Assembly (NCBI GenBank): GCA_009733575.1
Contig: ML769386.1
Coordinates: 852,033 to 916,032 of the forward strand
Source: Gymnopus androsaceus JB14
Lineage: Eukaryota > Basidiomycota > Agaricomycetes > Agaricales > Omphalotaceae
Reading direction: 5' to 3'
Length of the DNA: 64,000 bases
Shown: positions 47,929-59,661 of the stretch, piece by piece
Position numbering within the stretch: position 1 is the stretch's first letter
Layout: every line of letters starts with the position of its first letter
Position numbers and translations under genes: made by a program
Notes under the pieces: generated by a model
What the model was told of the DNA's origin: nothing
What the model saw: only the letters and a program-made list of their open reading frames with translations
Database searches by the model: none

Positions 47929-49482
47929 ATGTTTCTCTCTTCTACTCTGTTGTATCTTTCACTTGCACGTCTCGGTTTCGCCTCTCCATTCACTGGGCGA
48001 GATTCCTCTGATGGTAGTGATGTTCAAGGAAACGCGACAGCGGCATATATCTATGGGTATGGCCCAGTTGCAGTCAATCGTTTTCGCAACCTCTATCTCT
48101 GCGAAGGTCTCTCCAAAGACCAATTCACGTACAACACCGCCCCCTCCTCTCCAGCCACCATCGGGTTTGAGCCCAATTACGATACAATTTACTCGCTCGA
48201 TTTCCTGGATCTTCGAAATGGACCAGCGGTTATAGAGATCCCAGACATGTTTACGGGATTGCGATACCATAACCTCATGCTTATAGATGCATATTGTATG
48301 TTGCTTGATTCTGCTCACTGCATTGTCTTATTCTAAGTTATTTCCAGCCAATATTTTCGCCCAGATCGGCGGACGGACTGAGGGATACGCAGCCGGGTCG
48401 TATGCTCTCGTATACCCTGAATGGACTGGCGCTGCACCCAACGATCTGCCCATCTTCACGGCAACGACATGGGACGTCTGGGTCTACGGTCGAACCGAGT
48501 TCAACGGCACGAGTGATGTAAACACAACGGACGCCCTTCAGGCTGAATACAACATCACAGTTCTCACTGAATATGCACCTGCCAATACTCCTCCCACCCT
48601 TCCAGCCCCAACCATTTGCGACCCAGTTCCAAATTGGCAAGATCTTACCCAGTATGGAGTCGAGTACTACGATGAACTCATGGCCATCCTTGCATCCAAT
48701 CCGCCTCCATCTGACGATGCTGCGGCGGTAGCGAATCTTGCGGCTCTTGGGCTTTATCCCAGCACCTCGAATGTTACTGCCAACTTGACTTCTGAGCAGC
48801 TCACTGTACTCGAGATTGCAATGGCCCCGACGGATAATTATCTTCAAGCGAACGCTATAGATGTAACGCCTCAGGTGGGGGCTAATTATGTTGCCAGTCT
48901 AGGAAGAACAGGAAATTACTCAGGCACTGATTATTACAATCGTGCCCTGCAAGCGATTAATGGAATTGGCGCTAATACGGACGTGGAGGCAGTTTATTTC
49001 GCATATACTCCTACTAACGGTACCGTTCTCGACGGGACCAAGACGCAGGTCCTGCACTTTGAGGCAAATGAGCTGGATGACCAGATCAACACGGGAGGAT
49101 TTTGGAGTGTTACCGTACGTATTCTTGACGCTTCCAGTACTTGCTAATACTGACTGGAGAACTAGGTGTACACTGACACTCAGGAGGGATCTCTTTACAA
49201 TAATTCTCTGAATCGCTACGTGTACAACAGCCATGACGGTGAAACCCAATACAACGCTGACGGTTCCCTGGATATCTTGTATGTTGTCTACTATTTAACC
49301 GGGGTCGCTTGTAACACTGATTTTTGTTTGTTAGCTTTGGATACACCGCTCCAGTCAACTCTACCAACACGACTAACTGGCTCCCCACTCCTGACGGAAG
49401 CTTCAAATTTACCATTCGTACCTATCTGCCCAACATGAATACTATCTACTCCTACATCCCTCCCTCTATCGTCGATGCATAA
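47929..49482 (+). CDS. Secreted DUF1254/DUF1214 protein
   Basis: Starts at the ATG 47929 with a signal peptide (MFLSSTLLYLSLARLGFASP). The DUF1254 domain follows: AYIYGYGPVAVNRFRNL, FEPNYDTIYSLDFLDLRNGP, VIEIPDMFTGLRYHNLMLID, IFAQIGGRTEGYAAGSYALV. The DUF1214 domain lies C-terminal: GFWSVTVYTDTQEGSLYNNS, DGSFKFTIRTYLPN. Several N-x-S/T sites suggest glycosylation. Three introns (about 48297-48349, 49114-49165 and 49279-49333) splice in frame and the gene is intact. The biochemical role of this widespread pair of domains is not established. An extracellular location is inferred from the signal peptide. Confidence 0.85.
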
Positions 49483-49589
49483 GTGTATGGTCATCTATCA
49501 TTCATCGATACACAACTTCAATTAGAATACTACCGTTTAATTAGAATAATTACACTTACTTACCTCAAAGTCCTTATTTGGGATCTGAA

Positions 49590-49975
49590 GTGGGCCAAAG
49601 AGCAAGTTTGGAAGTTTGAAAGATTTGACAAATAAAGTACTCATCGTTGGATCATTGGATACTGGTGCGCGTCAATTCTCAAGGCTCACCAGGCATGAAC
49701 GGAAAAAGGTATAAAACTATCTATCATCATGACTTTTAGTCGTTAATCTTGCATGTACTTACTAGGATGGATCATCACATAAGGCGAAACCTCAAGAGAA
49801 GCTCGCATCTCTTAAGCAAGAAGAGTCTTCTCCAAAGAAAAAGCAGAAGTTGCCTCCAAGTAAGGGGAATGAGGGTGATGTAAAACCAAAACCAGGTCAG
49901 AGTGTTAGGTTTTCATTTGGAAGAAAACGGAAGGAGCGAAAGGGAGATAAAAGCATTGAATTACTACTTCGCATG
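49590..49975 (+). pseudogene. Unidentified gene fragment (charged, Lys-rich)
   Basis: Two coding-like blocks, KSKFGSLKDLTNKVLIVGSL to TRHERKK and DGSSHKAKPQEKLASLKQEE to RKRKERKGDKS, join in frame across a 57-bp intron at about 49711-49767. There is no start codon or clear stop, and the fragment runs into the 0.9-kb repeat. It is probably the tail of a gene broken by the rearrangement, but I do not recognise it. Confidence 0.3.
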
Positions 49976-50028
49976 TTTTATGCTACTATTCTGTTCGAGG
50001 TTGTACATATCTTGTGTTGGGTCGTCTC

Positions 50029-50950
50029 CGTGGAACCGCAAGTACGGGATAAGATGGTTCGGGTACGTAAAAGGATACCGGGATATCGCTTCACCAATGC
50101 GCGTCGTATATCGGGACGAGTGATTCTTCAAGGAGTAGTTAGGCGCGCGCGAGTTAAAAAAATAAGCTTAGGGGCTATTTTGCGTGACTTGGAACCCACG
50201 CACCATAGTTGACAACTTCACGAGAGTGCCACACCCTTTTCCCTTGATAAAGATACACCCTCGTTTTCATTCAACGTCGACAAGATACCTTTGAACACGG
50301 CCGAAGATTTTCGTATTTTCGTTGAACCATCATCATCATGCCTTCGGGAACGCAAGTCTGGTCTCTTTCTATTGCCCTCATCACTGATTTATACTCTTAG
50401 GCTGCTATTTCCTCCAACATTGGATATGAATTCGCCTCCTCCCGTGCAGCACACTATCCACGAAAACCAAATCACCCCAAAATACTACCTTGGATGGGTC
50501 CTTCCCCAACATGAGACGAATGAAACTGTTTGGCGACGGTCCACGTAACGGCGATACCGTAGTGTACTACATCCACAACAATCTTTGCAAACGGTGGCTT
50601 CTCGTTGACCCGAGTGTATCACAGCAAAATCCCAAGTGTGTTTTGCCTTTCTACACTCTGTTTACTTGCTAACAATTCTCAAAGAAATTTTCTATCGCCT
50701 AAATGTCTTCGATGGAAACCTCTTCACGAATCCTCGCCTCTTCACGAGCCATTGCCTCCATACCCTCTTTCTAAGAAATATGTTGTTGTATACCTGACCA
50801 GTAACAGGTACCCAGATGAAATGAAGTTTTTTGAGGACCACAGAGAAGAGGTCATCCGGATTTCCTTGGAGGTTACCCGGCTTTCCCCGGAGAAGAGGGA
50901 GGAGCTGAAATGGCATCGTGTAAAGTAGTAGTGCCTGCCCAGTCTTAATC
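50029..50950. repeat. Direct repeat copy A (about 0.9 kb)
   Basis: It shares long runs with 51618-52520 in the same order: the GGTTCGGGTA block, TATCGCTTCACCAATGCG, GGCGCGCGCGAGTTAAAAAA, AAGCTTAGGGGCTATTTTGC, and the whole of the small gene inside. Small insertions and deletions separate the copies, so the duplication is not recent. Copies start about 1.6 kb apart. Confidence 0.85.
50338..50928 (+). CDS. Small duplicated protein, copy A (frame broken)
   Basis: Conserved blocks with copy B: FPPTLD, NSPPPV, NQITPKY, LGWVLPQHE, FGDG, YIHNN, then after a 51-bp intron (about 50638-50685) SPKCL, YVVVYLTSN, MKFFEDHREEVIR and LSPEKREELKWH. About 150 residues, no signal peptide or known domain. Copy A has one extra base at 50515-50521 (GAGACGAATGAAA against GAGATGATGAAA in copy B), which breaks the frame after PQHE. 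The first exon is uncertain: ATGCCTTCG then a GTCTGG donor puts the next exon out of phase in both copies. It may be a decaying gene or contain an error. Confidence 0.5.
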
Positions 50951-51118
50951 AGTGTATATGACCTTCTGCAGCCACGACGTCTCAACGGCACTCAGTGCAA
51001 CCCGCTATCTGGGAGCCAATCACAAATGGACAACGATAACTTGAGCTATCCCGAAAGGAACTGCTGCTGTGTCTTCTCTGGATAATAAATCATTTGAGTA
51101 CACTTTGTCGACACCCTC

Positions 51119-51532
51119 TTGGAACGGACTACATCAAGTTTGTGGACTAGTATAACATGGTTTCTGTATCTGTACGACAGCCATTATTTTGAATACAAGG
51201 AGTTGGTGGACAAAGAAGAGGAGGAAGAGATCGACATTAGTGCAGACTGGGGAGCTTTCCTCGTATGGGTTCCACTACTAGTAAGTACTGAGATCGACTT
51301 TGCAGTCAAATATGTCTTCTTCATCTACAAAAGTGTCAACAAGCTCCTTCACATTCACCTGCATTCTGGTCTACGCCTGGGCCTTTCTCTGCCTCTGCAG
51401 AAGGAAAAGAAACCATCGCAGCTCGCTATCACGAACGACGCGTCCAATCTTCCGACGTTTGTGACTCATTCCAGTGTTTGCAGGTTCATAGGGTTAATTC
51501 AGACCTTGGCGACTAAAGACGTCAGCTATTGA
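51119..51532 (+). other. Weak open frame between the repeat copies
   Basis: A 137-codon frame with an acidic patch (VDKEEEEEIDISADWG) and a hydrophobic stretch, lacking a good ATG and any recognisable domain. It may be part of an ancestral larger locus between the two repeat copies. Low confidence as a gene. Confidence 0.2.
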
Positions 51533-51617
51533 CGAGGATCCAGAGTTCCGATCTGAGATCCAAGTGCTACACGAGGGGGTCTGCGCTGGGATCTTTCTGA
51601 CGTACATGTTTTCCTAG

Positions 51618-52520
51618 CCGTGGAAGTATAGCCGCAAGTGCGGGATGAGCTGGTTCGGGTAAGTACAGGATATCGCTTCACCAATGCGATCGGTTCTTCA
51701 AGGAGTAGTAGGCGCGCGCGAGTTAAAAAATAAGCTTAGGGGCTATTTTGCGTTGATTGCGTGACTTGGAACACACAACTTCACGAGAGTGCCGCACCCT
51801 TTTCCCTTGATAAAGCTTAAGATACACTCTCATTTTCATTCAACGTCGACAAGATACCTTTAAATACGGCCGAAGATTTTCGTATTTTCGTTGAACCATC
51901 ATCATCATGCCTTCGAGAACGCAAGTCTGGTCTTTTCTATCATCCTCGTTCAATCATGACTGATTTCTACTATCCAGGCTGGTATTTCCTCCTACACTCG
52001 ATGTTAATTCGCCTCCTCCCGTGAAGGGTACTATTCACAAAAACCAAATCACACCGAAATATTTCCTGGGATGGGTCCTTCCCCAGCATGAGATGATGAA
52101 ATTCTTCGGCGATGGAACATGTAACGGTGAACCCGTAACGAGCTACATTCACAACAATATTTGTAAATGGTGGCTTCTCGTTGAATCGAGTGTACTACAG
52201 AAAAATCCCAAGTATGTTTTATTTTTCTATGCTTTGTTACTCAAGAGTCTACTAAAAAAATCTCAAAGGGATTTTCCATCGCCTAAATGCCTTCCATGGA
52301 AGCCCCTTGACGAGCCCTTGCCTCCGCACCCTCTTTCCGAAACATATGTTGTCGTATACCTCACCAGCAACCAGTACCCGAATAAAATGAAGTTTTTTGA
52401 GGACCACAGAGAAGAGGTCATTCGGTTGTCCTCGGAGGTTATTGGGCTTTCCCCGGAGAAGAGGGAGGAGCTGAAATGGCATCATGTGAAGTAGTAGTGC
52501 CCGCCAAGTCTTAATCAACG
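51618..52520. repeat. Direct repeat copy B (about 0.9 kb)
   Basis: Second copy of the unit at 50029-50950, same orientation. It lacks a block of about 25 bp found in copy A near 50070-50105 and carries a short insertion near 51750. The small gene is intact from the second exon onward. Confidence 0.85.
51907..52494 (+). CDS. Small duplicated protein, copy B
   Basis: The second exon reads FPPTLDVNSPPPVKG, IHKNQITPKYFLGWVLPQHE and MMKFFGDGTCNGEPVTSYIH, and splices in frame over a 57-bp intron (about 52212-52268) to DFPSPKCLPWKPLDEPLPPH and EEVIRLSSEVIGLSPEKREE. It ends HHVK. Frame is open across the site where copy A is broken. About 155 residues, charged, no signal peptide. As in copy A, the first-exon splice from ATGCCTTCG is out of phase, so the true start is unresolved. 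The family is unknown to me. Confidence 0.55.
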
Positions 52521-52924
52521 TATACACCCTATGATCTTGATACTCAATAATACAACCCACTATCTGGGCATGTCCTATGTTCCACAAATGGACCACGAAG
52601 ATTTTTGACGAGAGTTCATACATTGACTGACTGAGCTATGGTCTTTTAATTCGTTGCGCATATGTACTATCCTGAAAGGCAGCACCACTGTAATTGGATT
52701 GGTATGGTAGAAAGCTTGGGATGTTACATAAGTAGAGCTGGATACTTTCTGAGGGTTCGCGTCGGGGACTCATTCGATGTCCGCTGGAGGTCGCCCCTAG
52801 TATAGGTTAATTATGATATATAATTCCTTCACTACTTAAGTGAAACGATGTATGTAGTCCCTGAGCCCTTATGCAGTATTTAAGATAAAATGTCCAAGAA
52901 AGAAAGAAATATGTGTACAGTAAT

Positions 52925-55900
52925 CTATTTCATGGCAGAGGACCTAACAGTGGCAATAAATTAGTGCATTATTTGAGAAGGAAAAGAACCTGTGTTCAAC
53001 ATACCTTTGTTCAGACTGAAGAGCGGGAAACGACGCCTTGAGAAGACTTCCATTCTGTTTGCCCAATCCGAGCCTATTCAAAACGTCAAGTACCTCACCC
53101 GACGCAGTGGGTACAGCACGTTTTTTGGTTCTGGCTCTGGAGCGAGTCTGAGTAAATCTACTTTCGCCTCCCATAACGGAAGATCCATGGTCCAAAGTGG
53201 ATATGGAACCCGGCCTCGTCAAGTTGGGATTTGACATGCTACTCCTTCCTTCAAGAGCTTCTCGAAGGTCTGTCACACCGACACCGCGGTTAGAGCGAGT
53301 CAAGCTTTGTAGTGAGATGTTTTCAATGTGCATGAGACCTGGAGTTATCTTTAGCAGAGGCGAAACACCATCTCCGCGCAGAGTTGCATCATATGTAGAT
53401 GGTCGTTCCACGGCTAAAATTATTTGGTCAGGCAAAAGACATCCAAGTCATCGGGTTGAAGACCTACAAAATTTCAGCGCAGCATCTGCAGTCCATTGTA
53501 CCGAAAGTGCTGACAACAATTGGCTCTCGTCCAAACCAATGGCTTCTTGTACACCCGAGTCCGAGGCCAATGCCGAAAGAGCAGCACTAGTATCAACGCC
53601 TGACCATTGCGGGATGGAATCAGGAGAAGAGAGAGGAACTGGTTCCGGGGGTGAATGATAAATCCCTATTTCTGTAGCTTGAAATGGTGGTAGCTCTATC
53701 GAGGATGGCAAGGAGGCAAGTGCCTAATAGAGATAGCAAAGTCAGCATGGGCGAGTGAAAGAAAAATATAGCAAACACCTTTTCGGCAATGCCCTTCAAT
53801 GTTGAAGAGCCCCATTGTTTACCGATAGTCAACCAGACTTGAGCAATAACATATCTGATCGTGTGCACACGAGCCATTACTTCCGGGGAATCGCATTCGG
53901 ACTTTTTGGCATAATGCATCTAACGCTAATAACATCGGCACACCAAACATCAGTCCACGAACTGGGAGCTGTTCGTGGACTGTTATGAGAACATTTTGGA
54001 TGAGAAGATAATCAGAAAGTGTCGCGGAAGTTGAAGGTGATAGTTTTTGTGACTTTTCAAGTCGAGCAAGGGCTGCTGCGATCTTTCTTGTTCGAGAATG
54101 ATGAGCGTTACCGAGTCGTCGCTCATGTTGTGACAAGTTATCCCCCAAAGTATGTGTCTCCGCAACCGGAGTAGCGGGTTCAACATTAACCTCGAGTGCA
54201 TCCGGTCTCGGTGATGAGTTGGAAGTGCTTGAAAGATGAAGTGACGAGGTAGAAGCAAGAATGAAAACTATGGCGTGAAGTGCATGAACGAACTTGCTAC
54301 TCAGATCACTTGGATGTAGTAAAGCGTTCATATGTGCCCCATCCGCGACTCGGCGGAAATGAGGTTCAGAATCGACTGTATCGTCATCCTTGGGCATCTC
54401 GTGAACGAGATAATATACCAATGCATCTGCATAGTCTGCCCGCACGCTGTAATCCGCATCTGAAAGCAAGCTGATGGTGTCTTGCCAGATGTCTGGTGGG
54501 ACTCGAGTCCTTCGAGACTGGCGATCGTTATCCCCAGAGCCATCATGCTTAGTATCAGAACCTGGAGAGGATGGAGTGCCGTTTGCCTGGTCTTCGAGTT
54601 TTTCATGTTCGCCATCGTCCGCTGCGTTGATCAGGCCAACAAGGCCTATCGTCAAACAACGTAAAGCATGCGCGCGATTCCTTTCGTAATCCGAATCACC
54701 GCGAGATGATACGCCTTGCATTTCCACGACGGAAAGACGAGTTATCAATTCGGCCTGAATTTGGGGAATTAAAAAGATGATTGTGAAGATAGGAATGCGG
54801 ACGTACTGCAAGATCATGAATTTGGTCTGAATAGTAGACATGACGCCCGAGTGACGAGATACACTTTATGAGAGAAGGTAGGATAGCGTCGTTGGTGTCG
54901 GTAGCTATTTTTCGTACCAGCAGTGTCACTAGATTTGCCAAAATATCTGACGTGGATAGGTTGATGAGCGGTACGGGAGAAGTGAATACTGTCGCCACCA
55001 TAGCCGTTAAGGCCTGCTGTGTATCTGTAGTATCTCGACTTTCTAGCAGGCGCTCTACCAGCCAAGTTGGGACAGCATAGCGGTATTGGTATTGCGCCCA
55101 TTCTGCTGTTTTGAGAGTAAACCAGCAGCAGTGTTCGATATGGCTCCAACCCTTCAGTTGATCGAGACTATCGAAACAAGAGCCCATAATATGACCAAGT
55201 TGAGAGCCATTGACATGTTCGAGGAGAGAGGAGATGGCGTGAAGGGCTGCGCTTGAGACATCCGACATCGAGGGACCATTTTCGCCATCGACATGTACAT
55301 GAATTGAGGCAGCACGCCTCTCGATGACAGGCCTTGTTCTAAATTCAGCCAGATAAGGAGATATTGGCGCATTCTTCACGCCATCCGCTCTGCAAATAGA
55401 TTGTCAGAGATATTAAAGGCATTTGAGCTGAAAACCTACTGCTTGCCGAGTGTCTGGAGATCGGTCTCAAGTAACGTTTGTAGCACCGGTCGCATGAGAA
55501 TGGAAATCTGGGTACGGAATTGCAGAGAGTCGTTATACAACGCTTCCGAGTTTATAGCACCAGTTATTGCAGCAAAGCCGACAAGCCGGAACCTTTACTG
55601 AAGGTTAGCGAATGCATAGACTGCGGAGCAGTTATACGCACCTATTCCGCAATTCGACGTCCTTGACAGAAGAAGAGCTGAGAGTTGCAAATTGTCGAAG
55701 ACTTGAGATATAGTTTTCAGTGAAACTACTGTCTGTTCGGCCGTCGGTGAAGTGGTCCAAGCAGTAAACTAAACACGGTGTTAGCGCATACGGAGGGAAC
55801 AGCTTTAACTTGGATACTCACCACACTCGCTGCCCTTGCAACAAGTTCAAGATCACCCGAGGCATTGGATAGTGTGTTTTCAACGGATGCAATTAGGGAA

Positions 55901-56316
55901 GTAGAGAGAAGAGCAATGTCCCGGCGACATTCTTTAGCCAAAGATTGAAATATTGCGAGGGTAATGAGAAGAGACCTGCAACAAGCTGATAAGCAAAATA
56001 TAGAGCGGAGTTATAGGGACTGAGGCTCACGCGCGCATCTTGATATTCCCCGAGCGAGCTTTCCGACTCTCGGTTTTCACTCGTTTCTCCAGTTCGTTAC
56101 CTATCTTGCCCAGTTTTTCGGGATGATTGGAGCTGAAGTATTCATATTCAGCTTTGGATTGCTTGAGAGGAGCAGAGTCCACAATACATACGCATAGTAA
56201 GTCAAACGACTTAATTCTTGAGAATTTGGGGAATAGTCGGGACCGGAGGTGAGGAGTGAAGGCGGATAGCAAGCATTGAGAAGCTTTTCGTGGCCCGGAG
56301 TAAAGAGGAAATTCAT
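52925..56316 (-). CDS. EFR3: EFR3, plasma-membrane anchor of PI4-kinase complex
   Basis: EFR3 recruits the Stt4 phosphatidylinositol 4-kinase complex to the plasma membrane. The start MNFLFTPGHEKLLNACYPPS and the cysteine-bearing N terminus match the family, as do NSQELSRLTYYASNHPEKLG, LEKRVKTESRKARSGNIKMR, LLITLAIFQSLAKECRRDI and the armadillo-like body (DIWQDTISLLSDADYSVRAD). The C-terminal region (GLMHIENISLQSLTRSNRGV, GVTDLREALEG) is also typical. The last exon adds SSAMK after a 60-bp intron. Two frame steps are needed: -1 at 55748-55752 (a TTT run read as TT, restoring WTTFTDGR) and +1 near 53920-53930. About eight introns otherwise splice in frame. A fragment of this gene recurs at 47512-47600. 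Confidence 0.88.
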
Positions 56317-57194
56317 TTTCAAAGGGTATCCTGGATAATTAGAAGGGAGCGTGAAATTATAACATGGACTGCTGAAATGAGGTTGATGACAGTCAATGAT
56401 GATAGTCGGGCGTCTATACTGCCAGCTCCATTTAGATGTGCACGTGGGAATTTTTTTTGTATAAAGTCTCGTGGCAAATGGTGGCTGAAAAAAAAAAAGA
56501 CCTTCGTCTTTTACGACCACGACGTTCAACCACATCCAACGCGTCAATGGGCCTTCGTGAGTCTCTTTCCTTCCTCCTTCTATGATGAGCTTTTTGCTGT
56601 GCACCAGACCAAGTGTACTTTTTTGTGCACCTCGACGAAAAAATCCCTGGCGCCCTATAATACGCTTGGGCGTCCTGATACTTTTTTTTTCTATCGTTGC
56701 ATTGCTTTCTTTTACTGACTCGTCCCATCTACAGGTCATTAATTCGACGTATCTATTCTCCCTCTCCAAACTATCTTGACGATGTAATTATTACATGATG
56801 CAATAATAACTATCTTAGCGCCGGTCAAGACCGGCAAGTCCCCGACTCGAAGATGAACAAGTGCTATTCCGACAGTAATACAAAATACATTCATGAAATA
56901 TACAGTAATCATGACAATGTCACTGCTCAATGTCTCCCACTCTCGATGCTTTAAGGACATATGTCTACAAGAACTTTAATTAGAATCCCCAAAGCGAAAA
57001 TGAAACAGAACACACCCTCATGAAAGACCAACCATTATGTTCCCCCCCATCCGCAACCACTTTGTCTTCACGATACAAATGACACCGAAACAAAAATAGC
57101 TGGTTGGGTATTGTCGCAGGGGTTTGCATGGTCGAGGGCTGTATCAACCTCTTAGCATCAAAAGATACAATCTTTTACAATATGGTCAGCACTG
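56317..57194. other. Intergenic, no gene recognised
   Basis: Upstream of EFR3 and downstream of the gene ending at 57195. It contains A/T-rich runs (about 56485-56500 and 56680-56690) and open frames on both strands with no protein-family match. Confidence 0.4.
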
Positions 57195-57849
57195 TCATTT
57201 TGTACGGAACAACATAATCCGTACATTGGTATATTTGTCAATAACAACTCGGATTCCTTCGAACCACTGGAGAGAGTACGCAGGATTGACAATAATCACG
57301 TTCTAAAATATCAAGACCTGTCAGATATTGGTTGGTAAATTCAAAAACGAAGTAAGCTTACATTGATGTCAAAGGCGGGAAACATTCTATCAGCACATAG
57401 CAGCGGTTCCTCGCTCTCCCACAAGATTGGTTCTTGTCTACTGAAGTCAGAAATACGGTTGACTTGTCTAGACATGAACTGGTATTCGGAGGAGTATTTG
57501 TCGCTTTGAGAGCCAGCGGTGAGCCATAGAATATGATATGAATTGCCATCACTCGAGATCTGAAGCGCAGAGTGTAAGAACAACATTCATATAGCAAATT
57601 GTACCTTACAGTGTACGATTTAGAGATTGTACCAATAATATCAATGACAAGTTCAGCATCGCTATCAATACGTGTGTATGTTGTTGTTGTAGCTGCTGAA
57701 GGAACATCGAAATTACAGTGGTTGACTATTCCCGGAACACTTTCGATGGGGCGAAAATCTCTAGACATTCGTATATTGCCACACCAAGAGAGGTTATAAT
57801 CGGATATATCTGCAAGACTCCGTTCAAGGACAGGATTTTTGAGTGACAT
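57195..57849 (-). CDS. Uncharacterised small protein, three exons
   Basis: The start MSLKNPVLERSLADISDYNL leads into a beta-rich pattern (LVIDIIGTISKSYT, then after a 48-bp intron ISSDGNSYHILWLTAGSQSD, then after a 59-bp intron NVIIVNPAYSLQWFEGIRVV). It ends IMLFRTK at the TGA 57195. Both introns splice in frame, so the gene is intact at about 180 residues. There is no signal peptide or membrane segment. I do not recognise the family. A TATAAATA box lies 48 bp upstream of the ATG. Confidence 0.6.
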
Positions 57850-58598
57850 GGTGGAGGGAAGGAAAGGGACAATTGTTCAGGTAGGCAAAAATGCGCAATA
57901 TTTATAGGACAAAAATACTTCCACGGAACAAAAGCTATTGTCGCTATTGATAAGCCAGCCGATCGGTAAGGAGAAGGGCTTACACCCGCGTACACCTATC
58001 CACACACCCTACATACAACAGTTCCTTTATTAGCTCTTCATTCAGGCAGTAGCTATAAAAGTTGGAGGACCAGGTAGTTGAGGTAAACCAGCTCGGATTT
58101 GATCCGAGTGCGATGATGGCAATGATGCCATCATTTGAGCGGAGTCGGACATGCAACAACTGAAGTAAATAAACCTGAAAAATAGGGCTATGAACCGCGG
58201 TCGGCATTTGCTCAAGTCAACATACGCATACTTTTTGTGGTGGTGACTCCTACAGGACCGTAGCCAAAAATCGGTTCAAACGCAGTAAACAAATTCATAA
58301 ATAAAGTACAACCTAAATAAAGTACAAAGTAGGAATTCTTTCGGTACAACTCATATTGTACAACTATCAGCCAAAAAAGGTAACATACACGGAGACAGCA
58401 TATCGTACAATCACTGTCATACTAAAGTACAACGTAGGATTTTGAAAATAGAGACAGAAGCTTATATTGTAACACTGAGAGAATTACCTGAGATTCGAAC
58501 GACTTACCTCTAGGCAATGAACACAGGTACCATCACGACATTAGAAGATATAATGTACCTTGGTAGAAGCAAACCTTGAAGGGACGAAGGCGGCATGT
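57850..58598. other. Intergenic, no gene recognised
   Basis: AT-rich, with repeated short GTACAA motifs (AAAGTACAA-type) at about 58300-58430. A GTTCGAATC motif on the minus strand near 58493 looks like a tRNA T-loop, but no cloverleaf could be drawn. No gene recognised. Confidence 0.4.
57897..57904 (-). promoter_or_regulatory. TATA box of the gene at 57195-57849
   Basis: TATAAATA on the minus strand, 48 bp before the ATG at 57849, a spacing normal for fungal TATA promoters. Confidence 0.45.
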
Positions 58599-59279
58599 TC
58601 AGGCGTGTGCGATCCAATGCTGCAAATTTTGCCTGGTGCAAATTGTACCATCAAGGCCCAAGTCCCTGGCGGTGTAGTTTGGCATTGCATTTTCAGCGAG
58701 ACAAATATCAACAAGGTGCTGGTCTTGCAAAGTATAGAGAGCGTGAAAATCACGCTGGAAGCACGATACTAAGAGCTTGAATAGATGTTTGGAATATAAA
58801 CGGTTGTTACCAGTTACGTAATGCACTCCTCCAGAACCGGTGCGTTCAACGATCGATAATGATGAACGAAGGACCAGTATATCTTCCGCGGGAATCAACG
58901 CGATCACATCCATAATAGAGCGTCGAATGTCCTTGCAAGATAGGGGATGACTCTCACGCGCAATGGCCGGTAGAACTGGATGAGAGGATCGAATCGCCTG
59001 TCTAATGCAGGCAGGGAAAGGACCAAGGACATAATCCGCGATTTGTGCATATGTAGAGCTGGAAACCGATAAAGAAGTGTCAGAGAACCGCTGTTCGCAA
59101 AGGGAAAGAACATTTTCCACAAGCTGATGCTTTGGAAATCTCGAATCCATAGCCCGCATACGAAGAGAAGAATGCGACAGACGATTCAGTTGCTCATAAT
59201 GACAGTCAGTTCGGAAAGAAAAAGACCAAGAAGGTTGGCGAGAGGACGCGGACTGGTAGAGTTCAAGTAGATTTGCCAT
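58599..59279 (-). CDS. Hypothetical protein
   Basis: A 226-codon open frame from the ATG at 59279 (MANLLELYQSASSRQPSWSF). It is mostly helical with cysteines scattered (LSLCEQRFSD, LGPFPACIRQAI, LFKLLVSCFQRDFHALYTLQ). No family was recognised and no introns are required, but an unseen intron could change the end. Its size and even composition favour a real gene. Alternatively it is a remnant. Confidence 0.4.
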   Translation of the reverse strand: MANLLELYQSASSRQPSWSFSFRTDCHYEQLNRLSHSSLRMRAMDSRFPKHQLVENVLSLCEQRFSDTSLSVSSSTYAQIADYVLGPFPACIRQAIRSSHPVLPAIARESHPLSCKDIRRSIMDVIALIPAEDILVLRSSLSIVERTGSGGVHYVTGNNRLYSKHLFKLLVSCFQRDFHALYTLQDQHLVDICLAENAMPNYTARDLGLDGTICTRQNLQHWIAHA

Positions 59280-59661
59280 TCGTTATTTCAGACGGTTAGA
59301 TCGAACAATCACCGTTATGGCCAGCGAGTTGGACGATGGAAGAAAAACGAAAAAAACCAGACGACCTTTATACGCGGAAAAGGAACGGAAGAAGAATTGC
59401 GGTCGGAACAGTTCCGAATCAATAGAGATCCGGACCAATAAGCAACATTACGATTACGCTTATAAAGCCAAAAAAAGTGCGACGTTTGGCGAATAGAAGG
59501 CCCTTTTCTCCGTTTCACTTCGTTTCACTTCGAGTCGGGGATTTTCATGCTGTCCACCAGTCTCCTCCTTCTCCAAGTTATCTTTACACATTATATTCGT
59601 TATCCAACAACTATTTCTATGCCCTTCATTCCTTCATCACTTGCGCATCTCTGGGTGGCTC

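Noticed and set aside
49590..52520. Transposon or retroelement at the tandem repeats
   Set aside because: No terminal inverted repeats, target-site duplications, or transposase or reverse-transcriptase sequence could be seen; it looks like a plain segmental duplication.
56101..56769. 222-codon open frame on the minus strand running into the EFR3 start
   Set aside because: It contains the EFR3 N terminus only in its last part; the upstream portion is low-complexity leader and intron-like sequence.
58440..58560. tRNA-like GTTCGAATC motif on the minus strand
   Set aside because: The bases on either side do not pair to a T-stem and no acceptor stem or anticodon arm could be drawn.
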